Assembly (NCBI GenBank): GCA_030639665.1
Contig: DAOWCC010000006.1
Coordinates: 1-26,588, forward strand
DNA length: 26,588 nucleotides
Source: Elusimicrobiota bacterium
Lineage (GTDB): Bacteria > Elusimicrobiota > Elusimicrobia > Elusimicrobiales > UBA9959
Direction of reading: 5' to 3'
A model generated the notes under the pieces. The model was not told where the DNA came from, made no database searches, and saw nothing but the letters and a program-made list of their open reading frames with translations. Both the position numbers and the translations under genes were made by a program. Below are positions 8,928-16,112 of this stretch, in pieces (positions within the stretch are counted from its first letter, which is position 1; each line of letters begins with the position of its first letter).

Positions 8928-8957
8928 TTGCTTTTCGGTTTTGAAATGATGTATACT
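8928..8957 (+). promoter_or_regulatory. Candidate sigma-70-type promoter for the TetR gene
   Basis: TTGCTT (8928-8933), an 18-base spacer and TATACT (8952-8957) preceded by TG form an extended -10 type promoter. Transcription would start near 8963, which argues for a TetR translation start at 8988 or 8997 rather than further upstream. Confidence 0.45.
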
Positions 8958-8987
8958 AAAAACAGACCAAAAGACAATTTGAGTCGA

Positions 8988-9593
8988 ATGTTCAATATGA
9001 CCAATAAAAATAATAAAAATGACCGGATAAAGACCGACATAGTTGTAAAAGCCAGAGATTTATTTAAGCGATTTGGTTTGAATAAAACAACTATGGAAGA
9101 TATTGCTCAAACAATGAGCAAAGGCAAAAGCACTCTTTATTATTATTTTACCGGAAAGGAAGAAGTGTTTTACGCGGTGGCTCAAAAAGAGATTGCCGAT
9201 ACCTTCGGGTCCATTATGAAGGAAGTGGAAAAGCAAGAAAGCGCTCAAGAGCGTCTTAGAGCGTTTTTTCTTAAACGGTTTGATGTTTTGGAAGAAAAAT
9301 TAAACACCTATCCCGCTATGGTAAGAGAACAAAAAAAGAATATTGAAATTTTCCATAAAATTCATTTGGAATTCAGTTCATTGGAAAGGAATTTGATTAA
9401 AGAAATTTTATTATATGGCATAAAATCGGGAGAGTTTAAACATATTGATAAGAAAGATTGCGACTCTTTGGCAATCGCGGCTTCAACAATTTTAAGCGGT
9501 ATTGACATTTATACTTTTGTGGAAGGAAATGTTCCTCCAATCGGCGATCAACTTAATATCCTCTTTAGCATAACAATGAGAGGAATTAAGTAA
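8988..9593 (+). CDS. TetR-family transcriptional regulator
   Basis: The N-terminal DNA-binding domain is typical: ARDLFKRFGLNKTTMEDIAQTMSKGKSTLYYYFTGKEEVFYAV. It holds the helix-turn-helix (MEDIAQTMSKGKSTLYYYF) and the hallmark YYYF/K-E turn. The C-terminal all-helical ligand domain (about 120 aa) is too variable to name an effector. The start is uncertain. The frame is open further upstream, but a promoter-like sequence at 8928-8957 favours the ATG at 8988, which has a weak GAG ribosome site, or the ATG at 8997. It lies 93 bp upstream of, and in the same direction as, the nitronate-monooxygenase-like gene, so it may control that gene as well as itself. This is inference from position only. 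Confidence 0.87.
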   Translation: MFNMTNKNNKNDRIKTDIVVKARDLFKRFGLNKTTMEDIAQTMSKGKSTLYYYFTGKEEVFYAVAQKEIADTFGSIMKEVEKQESAQERLRAFFLKRFDVLEEKLNTYPAMVREQKKNIEIFHKIHLEFSSLERNLIKEILLYGIKSGEFKHIDKKDCDSLAIAASTILSGIDIYTFVEGNVPPIGDQLNILFSITMRGIK

Positions 9594-9686
9594 TAAAAGA
9601 GCGCAACAGTGCGGCAGTGATACAGTACAACAGAGAACAGAAAAAATTTAGAGAAAAACAAAAATTAATTTTTTATATATCTAACT

Positions 9687-11201
9687 ATGGAAAAGAAAAC
9701 AAAAATTAATCCTAGCGATCCAGCGATTATTACCGGCGGTATGGGTGTTCGCATTTCCAATTGGCTTATGTCCAGAATTGTTGCTATGACCGGCGGTATG
9801 GGCATTGTTTCCGGCACTGGTCTGGAAACCATTTATCCGAGAATTTTACAGGATGGCGATAAAGGCGGACATGTACGCAGAGCCTTTACCGAACTTGCCC
9901 GTCGTCAGCCCGCTCTTGCCAAGCCCATTTTTGACCTATATGATAAGTATTATATTAAGGGGGGAAAGGCGGCTAATAAACCATATAGGGCTGTGCCCGT
10001 ATGGAGATTAAATCGTCTTGAAGGCCATTGCTCCGGTTTAAATTCATTTTGGGAGCCGCCGCGTGAATTACAGCTTTTGGCAGTCGCTTCCAATTTTGCC
10101 GAGGTTTGGCTGGCTAAAGAAGGGCATAAAGGTTTAGTCGGTATTAATTTCTTGCGTAAAGTTGAAAGGCCATTGCTTTGGACGCTTTACGGCGCTATGC
10201 TGGCTGATGTGGATTATGTTGTGGTTGGGGCCGGAAACCCTTCTCATCTTCCCGGTATGATTAGATCTTTGGCTAGTCATAAACCCACATCTTTGCCTTT
10301 GAAAGTATACGGAGCGAATTCAAAGTCCGGCGAATTTTTTGCCAAAATCGAGCCTAGTTCTTTGATTGGAGATAAAGCGGCTTCATTGCCCAAACCAAAA
10401 TTTTTGGCCATAGTTTCATCTTTTACTTTAGCCGATGCTTTGTTTTCCAATTCTGAAACACGGCCATATGGCTTTGTTATCGAATACCCTGAAGCGGGAG
10501 GCCATAATGCCGCTCCCGCAAAAATGAAATTTGACTCTGAAGGCCAAGCGGTTATGATATATACCGATAAGGATAGAGCTGATGTTCCCTCTATTCGCGC
10601 ATTGGGATTGCCTTTTTGGCTGGCCGGTTCTTTTGGAACTTCCAAAAGCTTAAGCCGAGCTATGGAAATGGGCGCGTCAGGTATTCAAGTCGGCACAATC
10701 GCGGCCTTGTCGGGACAATCGGGTATGGCTCCTGAATTTAGAACGAAGGTGCTGCAATTATTAAAACAGAATAAACTCAAAATAGATAATACTATGGTTT
10801 CACCCGCGGGATTTCCATTTAAAGTCGCGCAAGTTCAGGGAACAATTTCAGATAAAACGGTTTATGAAAATCGCAAAAGGGTATGCGATATTTGCTTATT
10901 ACAGGCGACATATGTAATGAAAAACGGTTCTTTGGGCTATAGATGTCCCGGTGAATCCGTAAAAGATTTTGTAGCAAAAGGCGGCAGAGCTCAAAATACC
11001 AAAGGCCGCGTTTGTTTATGTAACGCTTTATTTTCCGCCGCAGGGTTTCCTCAAGTTCACGCGGACGGTTATGTGGAACCTCCCATTATTACACTTGGAG
11101 AGGATACGGCATCGGCAAGAGAATTATTATCGGAACTTTCCGGCGGGCAAGAAACTTATACAATCAGCAAAGCGATTCATTATCTTCGCGGTAATAAGTA
11201 A
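9687..11201 (+). CDS. Nitronate monooxygenase / 2-nitropropane dioxygenase family flavoprotein
   Basis: This is an FMN-binding TIM-barrel protein of the nitronate monooxygenase family. Motifs are an N-terminal GGMGVRISNW..MTGGMGIVSGTG, the central VIEYPEAGGHNAAP with the family His at residue 273, and the phosphate-binding end MGASGIQVGTI. At 504 aa it is longer than ordinary members (about 310-370 aa). Part of the extra length is a C-terminal segment with CDIC (400, 403), YRCPG (420) and CLC (443, 445). This spacing suggests a metal or iron-sulfur site. The substrate is unknown; relatives oxidise nitronates or act in polyketide/fatty-acid clusters as trans enoyl reductases. It follows a TetR gene; no clear ribosome site precedes the ATG. 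The downstream gene converges, with 69 bp between and no obvious terminator. Confidence 0.83.
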   Translation: MEKKTKINPSDPAIITGGMGVRISNWLMSRIVAMTGGMGIVSGTGLETIYPRILQDGDKGGHVRRAFTELARRQPALAKPIFDLYDKYYIKGGKAANKPYRAVPVWRLNRLEGHCSGLNSFWEPPRELQLLAVASNFAEVWLAKEGHKGLVGINFLRKVERPLLWTLYGAMLADVDYVVVGAGNPSHLPGMIRSLASHKPTSLPLKVYGANSKSGEFFAKIEPSSLIGDKAASLPKPKFLAIVSSFTLADALFSNSETRPYGFVIEYPEAGGHNAAPAKMKFDSEGQAVMIYTDKDRADVPSIRALGLPFWLAGSFGTSKSLSRAMEMGASGIQVGTIAALSGQSGMAPEFRTKVLQLLKQNKLKIDNTMVSPAGFPFKVAQVQGTISDKTVYENRKRVCDICLLQATYVMKNGSLGYRCPGESVKDFVAKGGRAQNTKGRVCLCNALFSAAGFPQVHADGYVEPPIITLGEDTASARELLSELSGGQETYTISKAIHYLRGNK

Positions 11202-11270
11202 TTCCTCCTTCTTTTATCAGAATATATTGTAAAAACATTTGCAAAAGCCGGATATGTTTGGGTGTGTAGA

Positions 11271-12113
11271 TTAAATTTCTTTTGGCGTGCCTGGCGCGAT
11301 GAAGCCGCAGGTGGCGCAATAGTCGGGAATGGGAGTTTTTCCGGCTATGCTGTTTTTGAGTTTTATAGCGGAGGGACTGTTAAGAATATCCTTGAGTGGG
11401 GTATTATTTATATTGCCTATTGAAAGTTTTCCGTCATAATCAAGACAGCAAGGAACTGTTTCTCCCGAGCATAGAACGGCGAAATGATGCTGGAGGCCCT
11501 GACAGCCTTTTTTATCTCGTTTTCCGCCTTGGCCCGGCCATTTAAAAAAAAGTTCAAAATTCAAATAAGTTTTTGTTTGCAAGCGCAGGCCGTCTTTATA
11601 CTTTGTGATTATTTTATCGGGAAAGGCGTTTAAAATATAATCATAGGTTTCTTGCAGAAAAGAGCTTTTTGGATTTCCTCTCAGACGAAATGAAATAATA
11701 ATATCGGACGGCCTTGTTTTTGTGAATTCGATTAAACGGTTTAATTTTTCAAACCTTTCTTTTTTAGGAAAGGCTTGAAGAGCGTGAAGTGAGAATGAAA
11801 TTTGTTTCAGGCATTTTTCCTTGAAAATACCGGGTCCGAATTTATCAATTAAGGTGCCGTTTGTGACAAGGCTGATATCGAGTTTTTGCCGGGAGCAAAT
11901 GCTTAAAATTTCCGGCAATTGCGGATGCATAAAAGGTTCTCCCAAAACATGAAGTGAAACTGTATCTGTAAATAATTTAACTTGCGCGGCGATGGCTTCA
12001 AATGTTTCAGGTGGCATGAAAGCTTTTGGCTGTGAGGAAGTCACGCAAAATTCGCATGAGAGATTGCATATATTCGTTATTTCTATAAAGGCGCGCTTAA
12101 ATTGTTTTTTCAT
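11271..12113 (-). CDS. Radical SAM/SPASM domain protein
   Basis: The radical SAM cluster is CNLSCEFC (Cys16, 20, 23; CX3CX2C), placed right after the first strand (RAFIEITNI). Next comes the LHVLGEPFMHPQL segment, equivalent to the GGEP motif that binds the SAM amino group, and SLVTNGTL. The C-terminal SPASM-type region has Cys204, 215, 222, 223, 266 and 269, including VPCCLDYDGKLSIGNI and YCATC, which would carry an auxiliary iron-sulfur cluster. At 280 aa it is compact. SPASM proteins often modify peptides or act in cofactor and sugar chemistry. No precursor peptide is evident close by, so no substrate is proposed. It is transcribed alone, convergent with the flavoprotein gene and divergent from the secreted-protein gene at 12341. 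Confidence 0.88.
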   Translation of the reverse strand: MKKQFKRAFIEITNICNLSCEFCVTSSQPKAFMPPETFEAIAAQVKLFTDTVSLHVLGEPFMHPQLPEILSICSRQKLDISLVTNGTLIDKFGPGIFKEKCLKQISFSLHALQAFPKKERFEKLNRLIEFTKTRPSDIIISFRLRGNPKSSFLQETYDYILNAFPDKIITKYKDGLRLQTKTYLNFELFFKWPGQGGKRDKKGCQGLQHHFAVLCSGETVPCCLDYDGKLSIGNINNTPLKDILNSPSAIKLKNSIAGKTPIPDYCATCGFIAPGTPKEI

Positions 12114-12278
12114 TTCAGTTTATTCACTATTTTAGTAAAAGTATTTCGAATATTTTATAATAAAGCGGAGTAATATGTGCGGTGGGGCTTCAAAATAAAA
12201 TATAATTTGTAAGAATAGGACTTTGTCTTAATTGTAGAACCGGGACAAAAGACATTTGATAAAAGAGGTTTTTGCATG

Positions 12279-12306
12279 TTGTGCGGGTCCTTGGTTTTTT
12301 TATAAT
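12279..12306 (+). promoter_or_regulatory. Promoter of the 205-aa exported protein gene
   Basis: TTGTGC (12279-12284), a 16-base spacer and a perfect TATAAT (12301-12306) lie 34 bp before the start codon. The region just upstream (12242-12290) resembles part of the duplicated leader found before the genes at 15084 and 16100: G-rich start, AAAA-AC-TTT run, GG-TTTTT run. The resemblance is partial. Confidence 0.6.
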
Positions 12307-12340
12307 CTATTTAAACAATTTAAATCTTAGGAGAAACGAA

Positions 12341-12958
12341 ATGAAGAAATTAATGATAGCGGCAATTCTAATATCGAGTTACACAACGGCAATAGCGTCA
12401 GAATTTGAAACAATGAAAGCGGATTTGAAACTAAACGCGATTAGCGCGGAAGCTTTACAACGAATTGAACTTGGTGAAATTCCGGCGCCGGAGTTGGAAA
12501 GAGCAGGGCAATCCGTTCAGCCACTTTTCTTAGATGATAGCCGCAAAGCCGATTTTGAAATGATGGATGTTGTCACCATGGAGAAATTGTATGAGGGTTA
12601 TTTAATTCTGGAAGGCCGCGGTATTTATACCGGCGGCGACGAAAATGCGGATCTTCTCATGAAGTTAAAAGGGAATTCGTTTAGAGCCGAAGGCGTCTTA
12701 ATGACCGTATTGAAGAAAAAATTCCCTTTCCAGACCGTTTATGTCTATTTGACAACCTCTCCGGGACAAACACCGTCTTCTGTCGTTTTCCTTCAAAGTA
12801 AAAGGTTTTTTAGAGAAAAAAGCGCAAAAAAATACCAAAAATCCCTTGCTACGGAAGCGGCGGTAACGGTATCCTTTACCGTTTACTACAACTATCGTGA
12901 GATAATCGAATCTCCGTTTAAGATAAAGTCAATAGAGATGCCGTGGGATCGCAAATAG
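12341..12958 (+). CDS. Exported hypothetical protein (205 aa)
   Basis: The start is set by the ATG at 12341, behind TAGGAG (spacing 7) and downstream of a good promoter; the open frame upstream is not used. A signal peptide is clear (MKKLMIAAILISSYTTAIAS, cleavage near residue 20). The mature protein has no catalytic motif that I recognise. The block LELGEIPAPELERA-type segment (residues about 44-53), then EKLYEGYLILEGRGIYTGG, resembles the layout GDIPIPAAVKVE ... KTLFERGKLATKKNLTGWYSG in the exported protein at 15084. The two are probably distant paralogues of a lineage-specific secreted family. The C-terminal part (FTVYYNYREI) suggests beta structure. A second, broken exported gene follows 52 bp downstream. 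Confidence 0.8.
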   Translation: MKKLMIAAILISSYTTAIASEFETMKADLKLNAISAEALQRIELGEIPAPELERAGQSVQPLFLDDSRKADFEMMDVVTMEKLYEGYLILEGRGIYTGGDENADLLMKLKGNSFRAEGVLMTVLKKKFPFQTVYVYLTTSPGQTPSSVVFLQSKRFFREKSAKKYQKSLATEAAVTVSFTVYYNYREIIESPFKIKSIEMPWDRK

Positions 12959-13010
12959 CGAATTTTTTTTAATCCCGGATCCGGATGGATTTTCAAAAGG
13001 AGATAAGGGA

Positions 13011-13206
13011 ATGAAAAAATTTGCGATAGTGGCAATAATATCTATTTGTTTGTGGCGTGGCGCAAGCCCGGATAAATATTGAAGCGATTTCAACGGATTC
13101 AAAGATAACGGCCTCTTCTCAGAATTTAAAAATAGTCCAAAGAACTTTCAGGAAGGCCAATTATCATCCGGATAAAAATTTTCAGTGTCAGTGTAATAGA
13201 CTTTGA
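13011..13206 (+). pseudogene. Frameshifted small exported protein remnant
   Basis: An AAGGAG ribosome site (12997-13002) precedes the ATG at 13011, which starts a classic signal peptide, MKKFAIVAIISICL. That frame ends at 13082 after 23 residues. Shifting by one base near the TTTGTTTGTG run (13046-13055) continues the signal peptide into GVAQA|RINIEAISTDSKITA, with an AQA cleavage site, and runs to a stop at 13206. A one-base gain or two-base loss in that T/G-rich run would explain this. The intact product would be about 65 residues, secreted. It lies directly behind the 205-aa exported protein gene. Whether this is decay or a sequencing error cannot be told from one read of the sequence. The 158 bp between here and the MATE start show nothing clear. 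Confidence 0.6.
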
Positions 13207-13364
13207 TAATTGAATACGAAAGTTTTACGCGGTTCGAAAGACAAAAGTAAAATTCCCGTCATTATAAAATCCATTTCATTGTTTTTATGACTAATTTCAT
13301 AATGCTAACATATATTTTGGAAAGTTAAAGTTGGTTAATCAAGGAAACCGTATTTACGCGCGAT

Positions 13365-14798
13365 ATGTTTAAAAAAAATAAAAAAGATAAATTTACCATG
13401 GGCGGCATTAGGGAAATGTTGTCTATCGCTTTTCCTATGGTGATGTCTCACGCCTGTTATACCATTATGACTTTTACCGACAGGTTGTTTTTATCAAAGC
13501 TCGGTTCAGCTGAAATGAACGCGTCTATGGGCGGCGGTGTAATGGCTTTTATGATGATGACTTTTTTCTTTGGTATTATTACTTATTCAACCGCATTAAC
13601 GGCGCAATATTTTGGGGCGGGAAAGAAAAACCGCTGTCCCGTGGTTATTACTCAGGCGATAATTATCGCCATTATCTCTTATCCAACTATAATTTTAGCC
13701 AGACCTTTGGGGATTTTACTGTTTGAGTTTATGGAGATAAGTCCCGAGCAAATGGCGCATCAGAAAGTTTATTTCAGTATTTTGATGTATGGAGTTATAT
13801 TCGGAATTTTGAGACCTTGTTTTACGGGTTTCTTTTCCGGCATAGGCAAAACCAAAATTGTAATGATATCTTCCGCCGTGGCCATGGGTATTAATGTCGC
13901 GGTAAATTATGTCCTGATATTTGGGAAACTGGGTTTTCCCGCGCTTGGCATTCGCGGGGCCGCTTATGGAACCATTATAGGCAGCGCCGGCGGTTTAGCG
14001 GTCATGTTGTGGAAATATTTATCCAAAGAAAATCGCCAAGAATATAGCGTAATGGAATCATTTCATTTTGATAAAAAAGCCATGATTGAGCTTTTGCGTT
14101 TTGGTTATCCCGCGGGCGTAGAACTATTGCTGAATCTTTTGGCCTTTAATGTTCTGATAATGTTATTCCATTCTCATAGCCCTTCGACAGCGACAGCCGT
14201 TACCATTGTGTTCAATTGGGATATGGTTTCTTTTATTCCATTGCTCGGTATTGGAATAAGCGTTACAAGTCTTGTGGGCCGTTATATGGGTATGAAAAAA
14301 CCCGATATAGCTCATCGCTGCGTTATGTCAGGTCTTAAAATAGGCATGGTTTATTCTTGTTTCACAATAATATTATTTGTCGGTTTTACTGAAATTTTGG
14401 TTAATGTGTTTAAACCCGCTCAGTTTTCTGATATTTTTACGCAAGCCTTTCCGACAGCTATTTTTATGCTGCGCATGGCGGCCGTATATGTAATGGCGGA
14501 TGCCACAATAGTTATTTTTACGGGCGCTTTGCGGGGGGCTGGAGACAGTTTCTGGGCGATGGCGCTTTCAGTATCCATGCATTGGACGCTTGTCCCGGTT
14601 TTATATTTTATGCTTAAACTAAACAATTTTTCTCCCGAGCAAGCTTGGGTGTCGGTTGTAATAATCTTTCTTGTTTTTTCATCGCTCATTTATTTGCGTT
14701 ATTATGGCGGAAAATGGAGACAAATCAAGGTGGTTCATCCGGTTCAAGAACCTATGGATATTATTCCCGATGATTTCCATCCATCAAGAGATTTGTGA
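13365..14798 (+). CDS. MATE-family multidrug/cation efflux transporter
   Basis: At 477 aa with about 12 hydrophobic segments, it matches MATE antiporters, which expel cationic drugs or metabolites in exchange for Na+ or H+ across the inner membrane. The N-terminal half has IAFPMVMSHACYTIMTFTDRLFLSKLG and TALTAQYFGAGKK, which are the usual first helix, V-D-R-F/L segment and AQ-x-x-GA motif. The second half repeats this pattern: RFGYPAGVELLLNLLAF and TSLVGRYMGMKK. ALRGAGDSFWAM, near the C-terminus, is the family's 'RGxGD' loop. The start follows a weak, distant AAGGAAA. A stem-loop terminator begins at the last base of its stop codon, so it ends its own transcript. The substrate is unknown. Confidence 0.92.
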   Translation: MFKKNKKDKFTMGGIREMLSIAFPMVMSHACYTIMTFTDRLFLSKLGSAEMNASMGGGVMAFMMMTFFFGIITYSTALTAQYFGAGKKNRCPVVITQAIIIAIISYPTIILARPLGILLFEFMEISPEQMAHQKVYFSILMYGVIFGILRPCFTGFFSGIGKTKIVMISSAVAMGINVAVNYVLIFGKLGFPALGIRGAAYGTIIGSAGGLAVMLWKYLSKENRQEYSVMESFHFDKKAMIELLRFGYPAGVELLLNLLAFNVLIMLFHSHSPSTATAVTIVFNWDMVSFIPLLGIGISVTSLVGRYMGMKKPDIAHRCVMSGLKIGMVYSCFTIILFVGFTEILVNVFKPAQFSDIFTQAFPTAIFMLRMAAVYVMADATIVIFTGALRGAGDSFWAMALSVSMHWTLVPVLYFMLKLNNFSPEQAWVSVVIIFLVFSSLIYLRYYGGKWRQIKVVHPVQEPMDIIPDDFHPSRDL

Positions 14799-14818
14799 AA
14801 ACCACATGTGTGGTTTTT
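14798..14818 (+). terminator. Rho-independent terminator of the MATE gene
   Basis: AAAACCACA (14798-14806) pairs perfectly with TGTGGTTTT (14809-14817) and ends in a run of five T. The stem starts on the last base of the MATE stop codon. The following 128 bp (14819-14946) show no gene or named element. Confidence 0.75.
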
Positions 14819-14946
14819 ACCTTCAGTGTCTGGATTTAGTCGTTGATAGGCATAGCCTAGATTATTTCCGGTGATTAAAAGGAAGTCATAATTTAGTTCT
14901 TCGAATTCCAAACTACCGCGTAATTGAAAATACAACATTTTGTTTA

Positions 14947-15096
14947 ATAGGTCTAAAGGGTAAAAACATATGGGGCAAAAAACTTTTAAAAAAGGGGTCT
15001 TTTTACTCTATTCGGAGTTTCGCGCTTTTGTTAAAGTATAGGTAAGCACTAAGAAGTTTCAAATCAAAAAGTCGGGAGGAAAGTTGAAAAAAATTA
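14947..15096 (+). promoter_or_regulatory. Duplicated leader, copy 1 (upstream of the exported protein at 15084)
   Basis: This 150-bp stretch is closely matched by 15965-16112, in front of the pentapeptide gene. Identical or nearly identical parts are ATAGGTCTAAAGGGTAAAA at its start, a CAAAAAACTT block, GGGTCTTTTT-A/G-CTCTATTC, a GTAAGC-TAAGAA block and AAATCAAAAAGT/CGGGAGGAAAG before the TTG. AGGGTAAAAA (about 14957-14966) can pair with TTTTTACTCT further down; in copy 2 the same stem survives with G-U pairs. A -10-like TATAGG follows at about 15038. It may be promoter plus operator, or a structured 5' leader RNA. It matches no riboswitch I know. Confidence 0.6.
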
Positions 15097-15818
15097 TTGG
15101 AATGTTCTTTTTAGTAAGTATATGTGGGAGTGCTTTAATGGCACAAGGAAGTTTTTCCGCGGTTGAAAGCCTAAAGTCGTTTACGGAGGGACAAGGAAAT
15201 ATGTCCATGTCTGATATTGGCGATATTCCTATTCCGGCGGCAGTTAAAGTTGAATCCGAGCAGGAAGTTTCAAAGGTAAATGAACCCAGTTTTGAAAAAC
15301 TTCAAACGGTAACCGGAATACAGGATGTTACACCTTACCTTACCCTTAAAACCCTTTTTGAACGGGGTAAATTAGCCACAAAAAAAAATTTGACCGGTTG
15401 GTATTCGGGACGCATGGTATCTGTTCAATACCCTGAAATATTTGCGGGGGCTCTTAGTATTGGTGGATCCGTTTTGATTGATCAAAATGGAGGACCGTTG
15501 TTTGATATTGAAAAAGATTTTCTTATGAATACCGTTGTCTTAAATCACCCATATTGGATGCCTGGTTATTTTGACGATATGGACAGTTATCAATCCAGCT
15601 ATACAGGAAGGCATATTGATCCCAAAACTACATATTGTTTGAGTTTTCCCGCGGCTGAAGTAATGGTAGCGGATGAGAAAACAGGAAATAATACAATTAT
15701 GCGGTATCGCAAATCAGACGGATACATAATTACACACTATTTAGTTTCCGATGCAACCGGTAAAACGCTTACTGAAAATTATGCATATTATTTCAAAAAT
15801 GTAACTCCAAAAAAATAA
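15084..15818 (+). CDS. Exported hypothetical protein (244 aa), TTG start
   Basis: The TTG at 15084 follows a strong GGGAGGAAAG ribosome site and opens directly into a signal peptide, MKKIIGMFFLVSICGSALMA|QG, so the start is well supported. The mature part is of a family I cannot name. SDIGDIPIPAAVKVE and KTLFERGKLATKKNLTGWYSGR align in order with the segments GEIPAPELE and EKLYEGYLILEGRGIYTGG of the exported protein at 12341, which suggests paralogy. The C-terminal half has many aromatic residues (HPYWMPGYFDDMDSY, YIITHYLVSD, NYAYYFKNV) and probably forms beta sheet. It is expressed from the duplicated leader and ended by a stem-loop terminator, so it forms a single-gene unit. Confidence 0.85.
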   Translation: MKKIIGMFFLVSICGSALMAQGSFSAVESLKSFTEGQGNMSMSDIGDIPIPAAVKVESEQEVSKVNEPSFEKLQTVTGIQDVTPYLTLKTLFERGKLATKKNLTGWYSGRMVSVQYPEIFAGALSIGGSVLIDQNGGPLFDIEKDFLMNTVVLNHPYWMPGYFDDMDSYQSSYTGRHIDPKTTYCLSFPAAEVMVADEKTGNNTIMRYRKSDGYIITHYLVSDATGKTLTENYAYYFKNVTPKK

Positions 15819-15835
15819 TCGAATTGAAAATAACA

Positions 15836-15877
15836 AGACAAAACCCTGCGATTAACCTTTGCGGGGTTTTGTTATTT
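15836..15877 (+). terminator. Rho-independent terminator after the 244-aa exported protein
   Basis: AAAACCCTGC (15840-15849) pairs with GCGGGGTTTT (15861-15870) with one G-T pair, extended by ACA/GTT outside; an AT-rich tail follows. It lies 21 bp after the stop codon. Confidence 0.75.
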
Positions 15878-15906
15878 AAAACAGCAAAGGGTCGGGTTTA
15901 CATCGT

Positions 15907-15957
15907 CTTATTGAAGTAACTGAGAAGACTCTCTCAATAAGTCTGAAAATTTCAGAC
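15907..15957. repeat. Cluster of small palindromes before leader copy 2
   Basis: Three nested or adjacent palindromes occur: CTTATTGA (15907-15914) with TCAATAAG (15934-15941); TGAGA/TCTCA around AGACTC (15921-15936); and GTCTGAAA-A-TTTCAGAC (15941-15957). No T-run follows. They could be operator sites or an attenuator just upstream of leader copy 2. No matching cluster precedes copy 1. Confidence 0.4.
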
Positions 15958-15964
15958 AAATAAT

Positions 15965-16112
15965 ATAGGTCTAAAGGGTAAAATATATAGGCCAAAAAAC
16001 TTATTTAAATGGGTCTTTTTGCTCTATTCTGAGTTTTGCGTTTCTGTTAGAATATGGGTAAGCGTTAAGAAATTTAAATCAAAAAGTTCGGGAGGAAAGT
16101 TGAAAAAAATGA
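15965..16112 (+). promoter_or_regulatory. Duplicated leader, copy 2 (upstream of the pentapeptide gene)
   Basis: This is the counterpart of 14947-15096 and includes the same ribosome site and TTG start at its end. Differences are scattered substitutions and short indels, and the stem AGGGTAAAA/TTTTGCTCT keeps pairing through G-U pairs. Because similarity stops just after the first codons, what was duplicated is a regulatory cassette plus start, not the gene. Confidence 0.6.

Noticed and set aside
14947..15083. Leader copies as a known riboswitch (for example cyclic-di-GMP types)
   Set aside because: None of the conserved cores I know can be placed; only the duplication and one simple stem are supported.
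16019..16099. Upstream start for the pentapeptide protein
   Set aside because: This stretch is part of the duplicated leader; the TTG at 16100 has the same strong ribosome site as the sister gene and opens a signal peptide.
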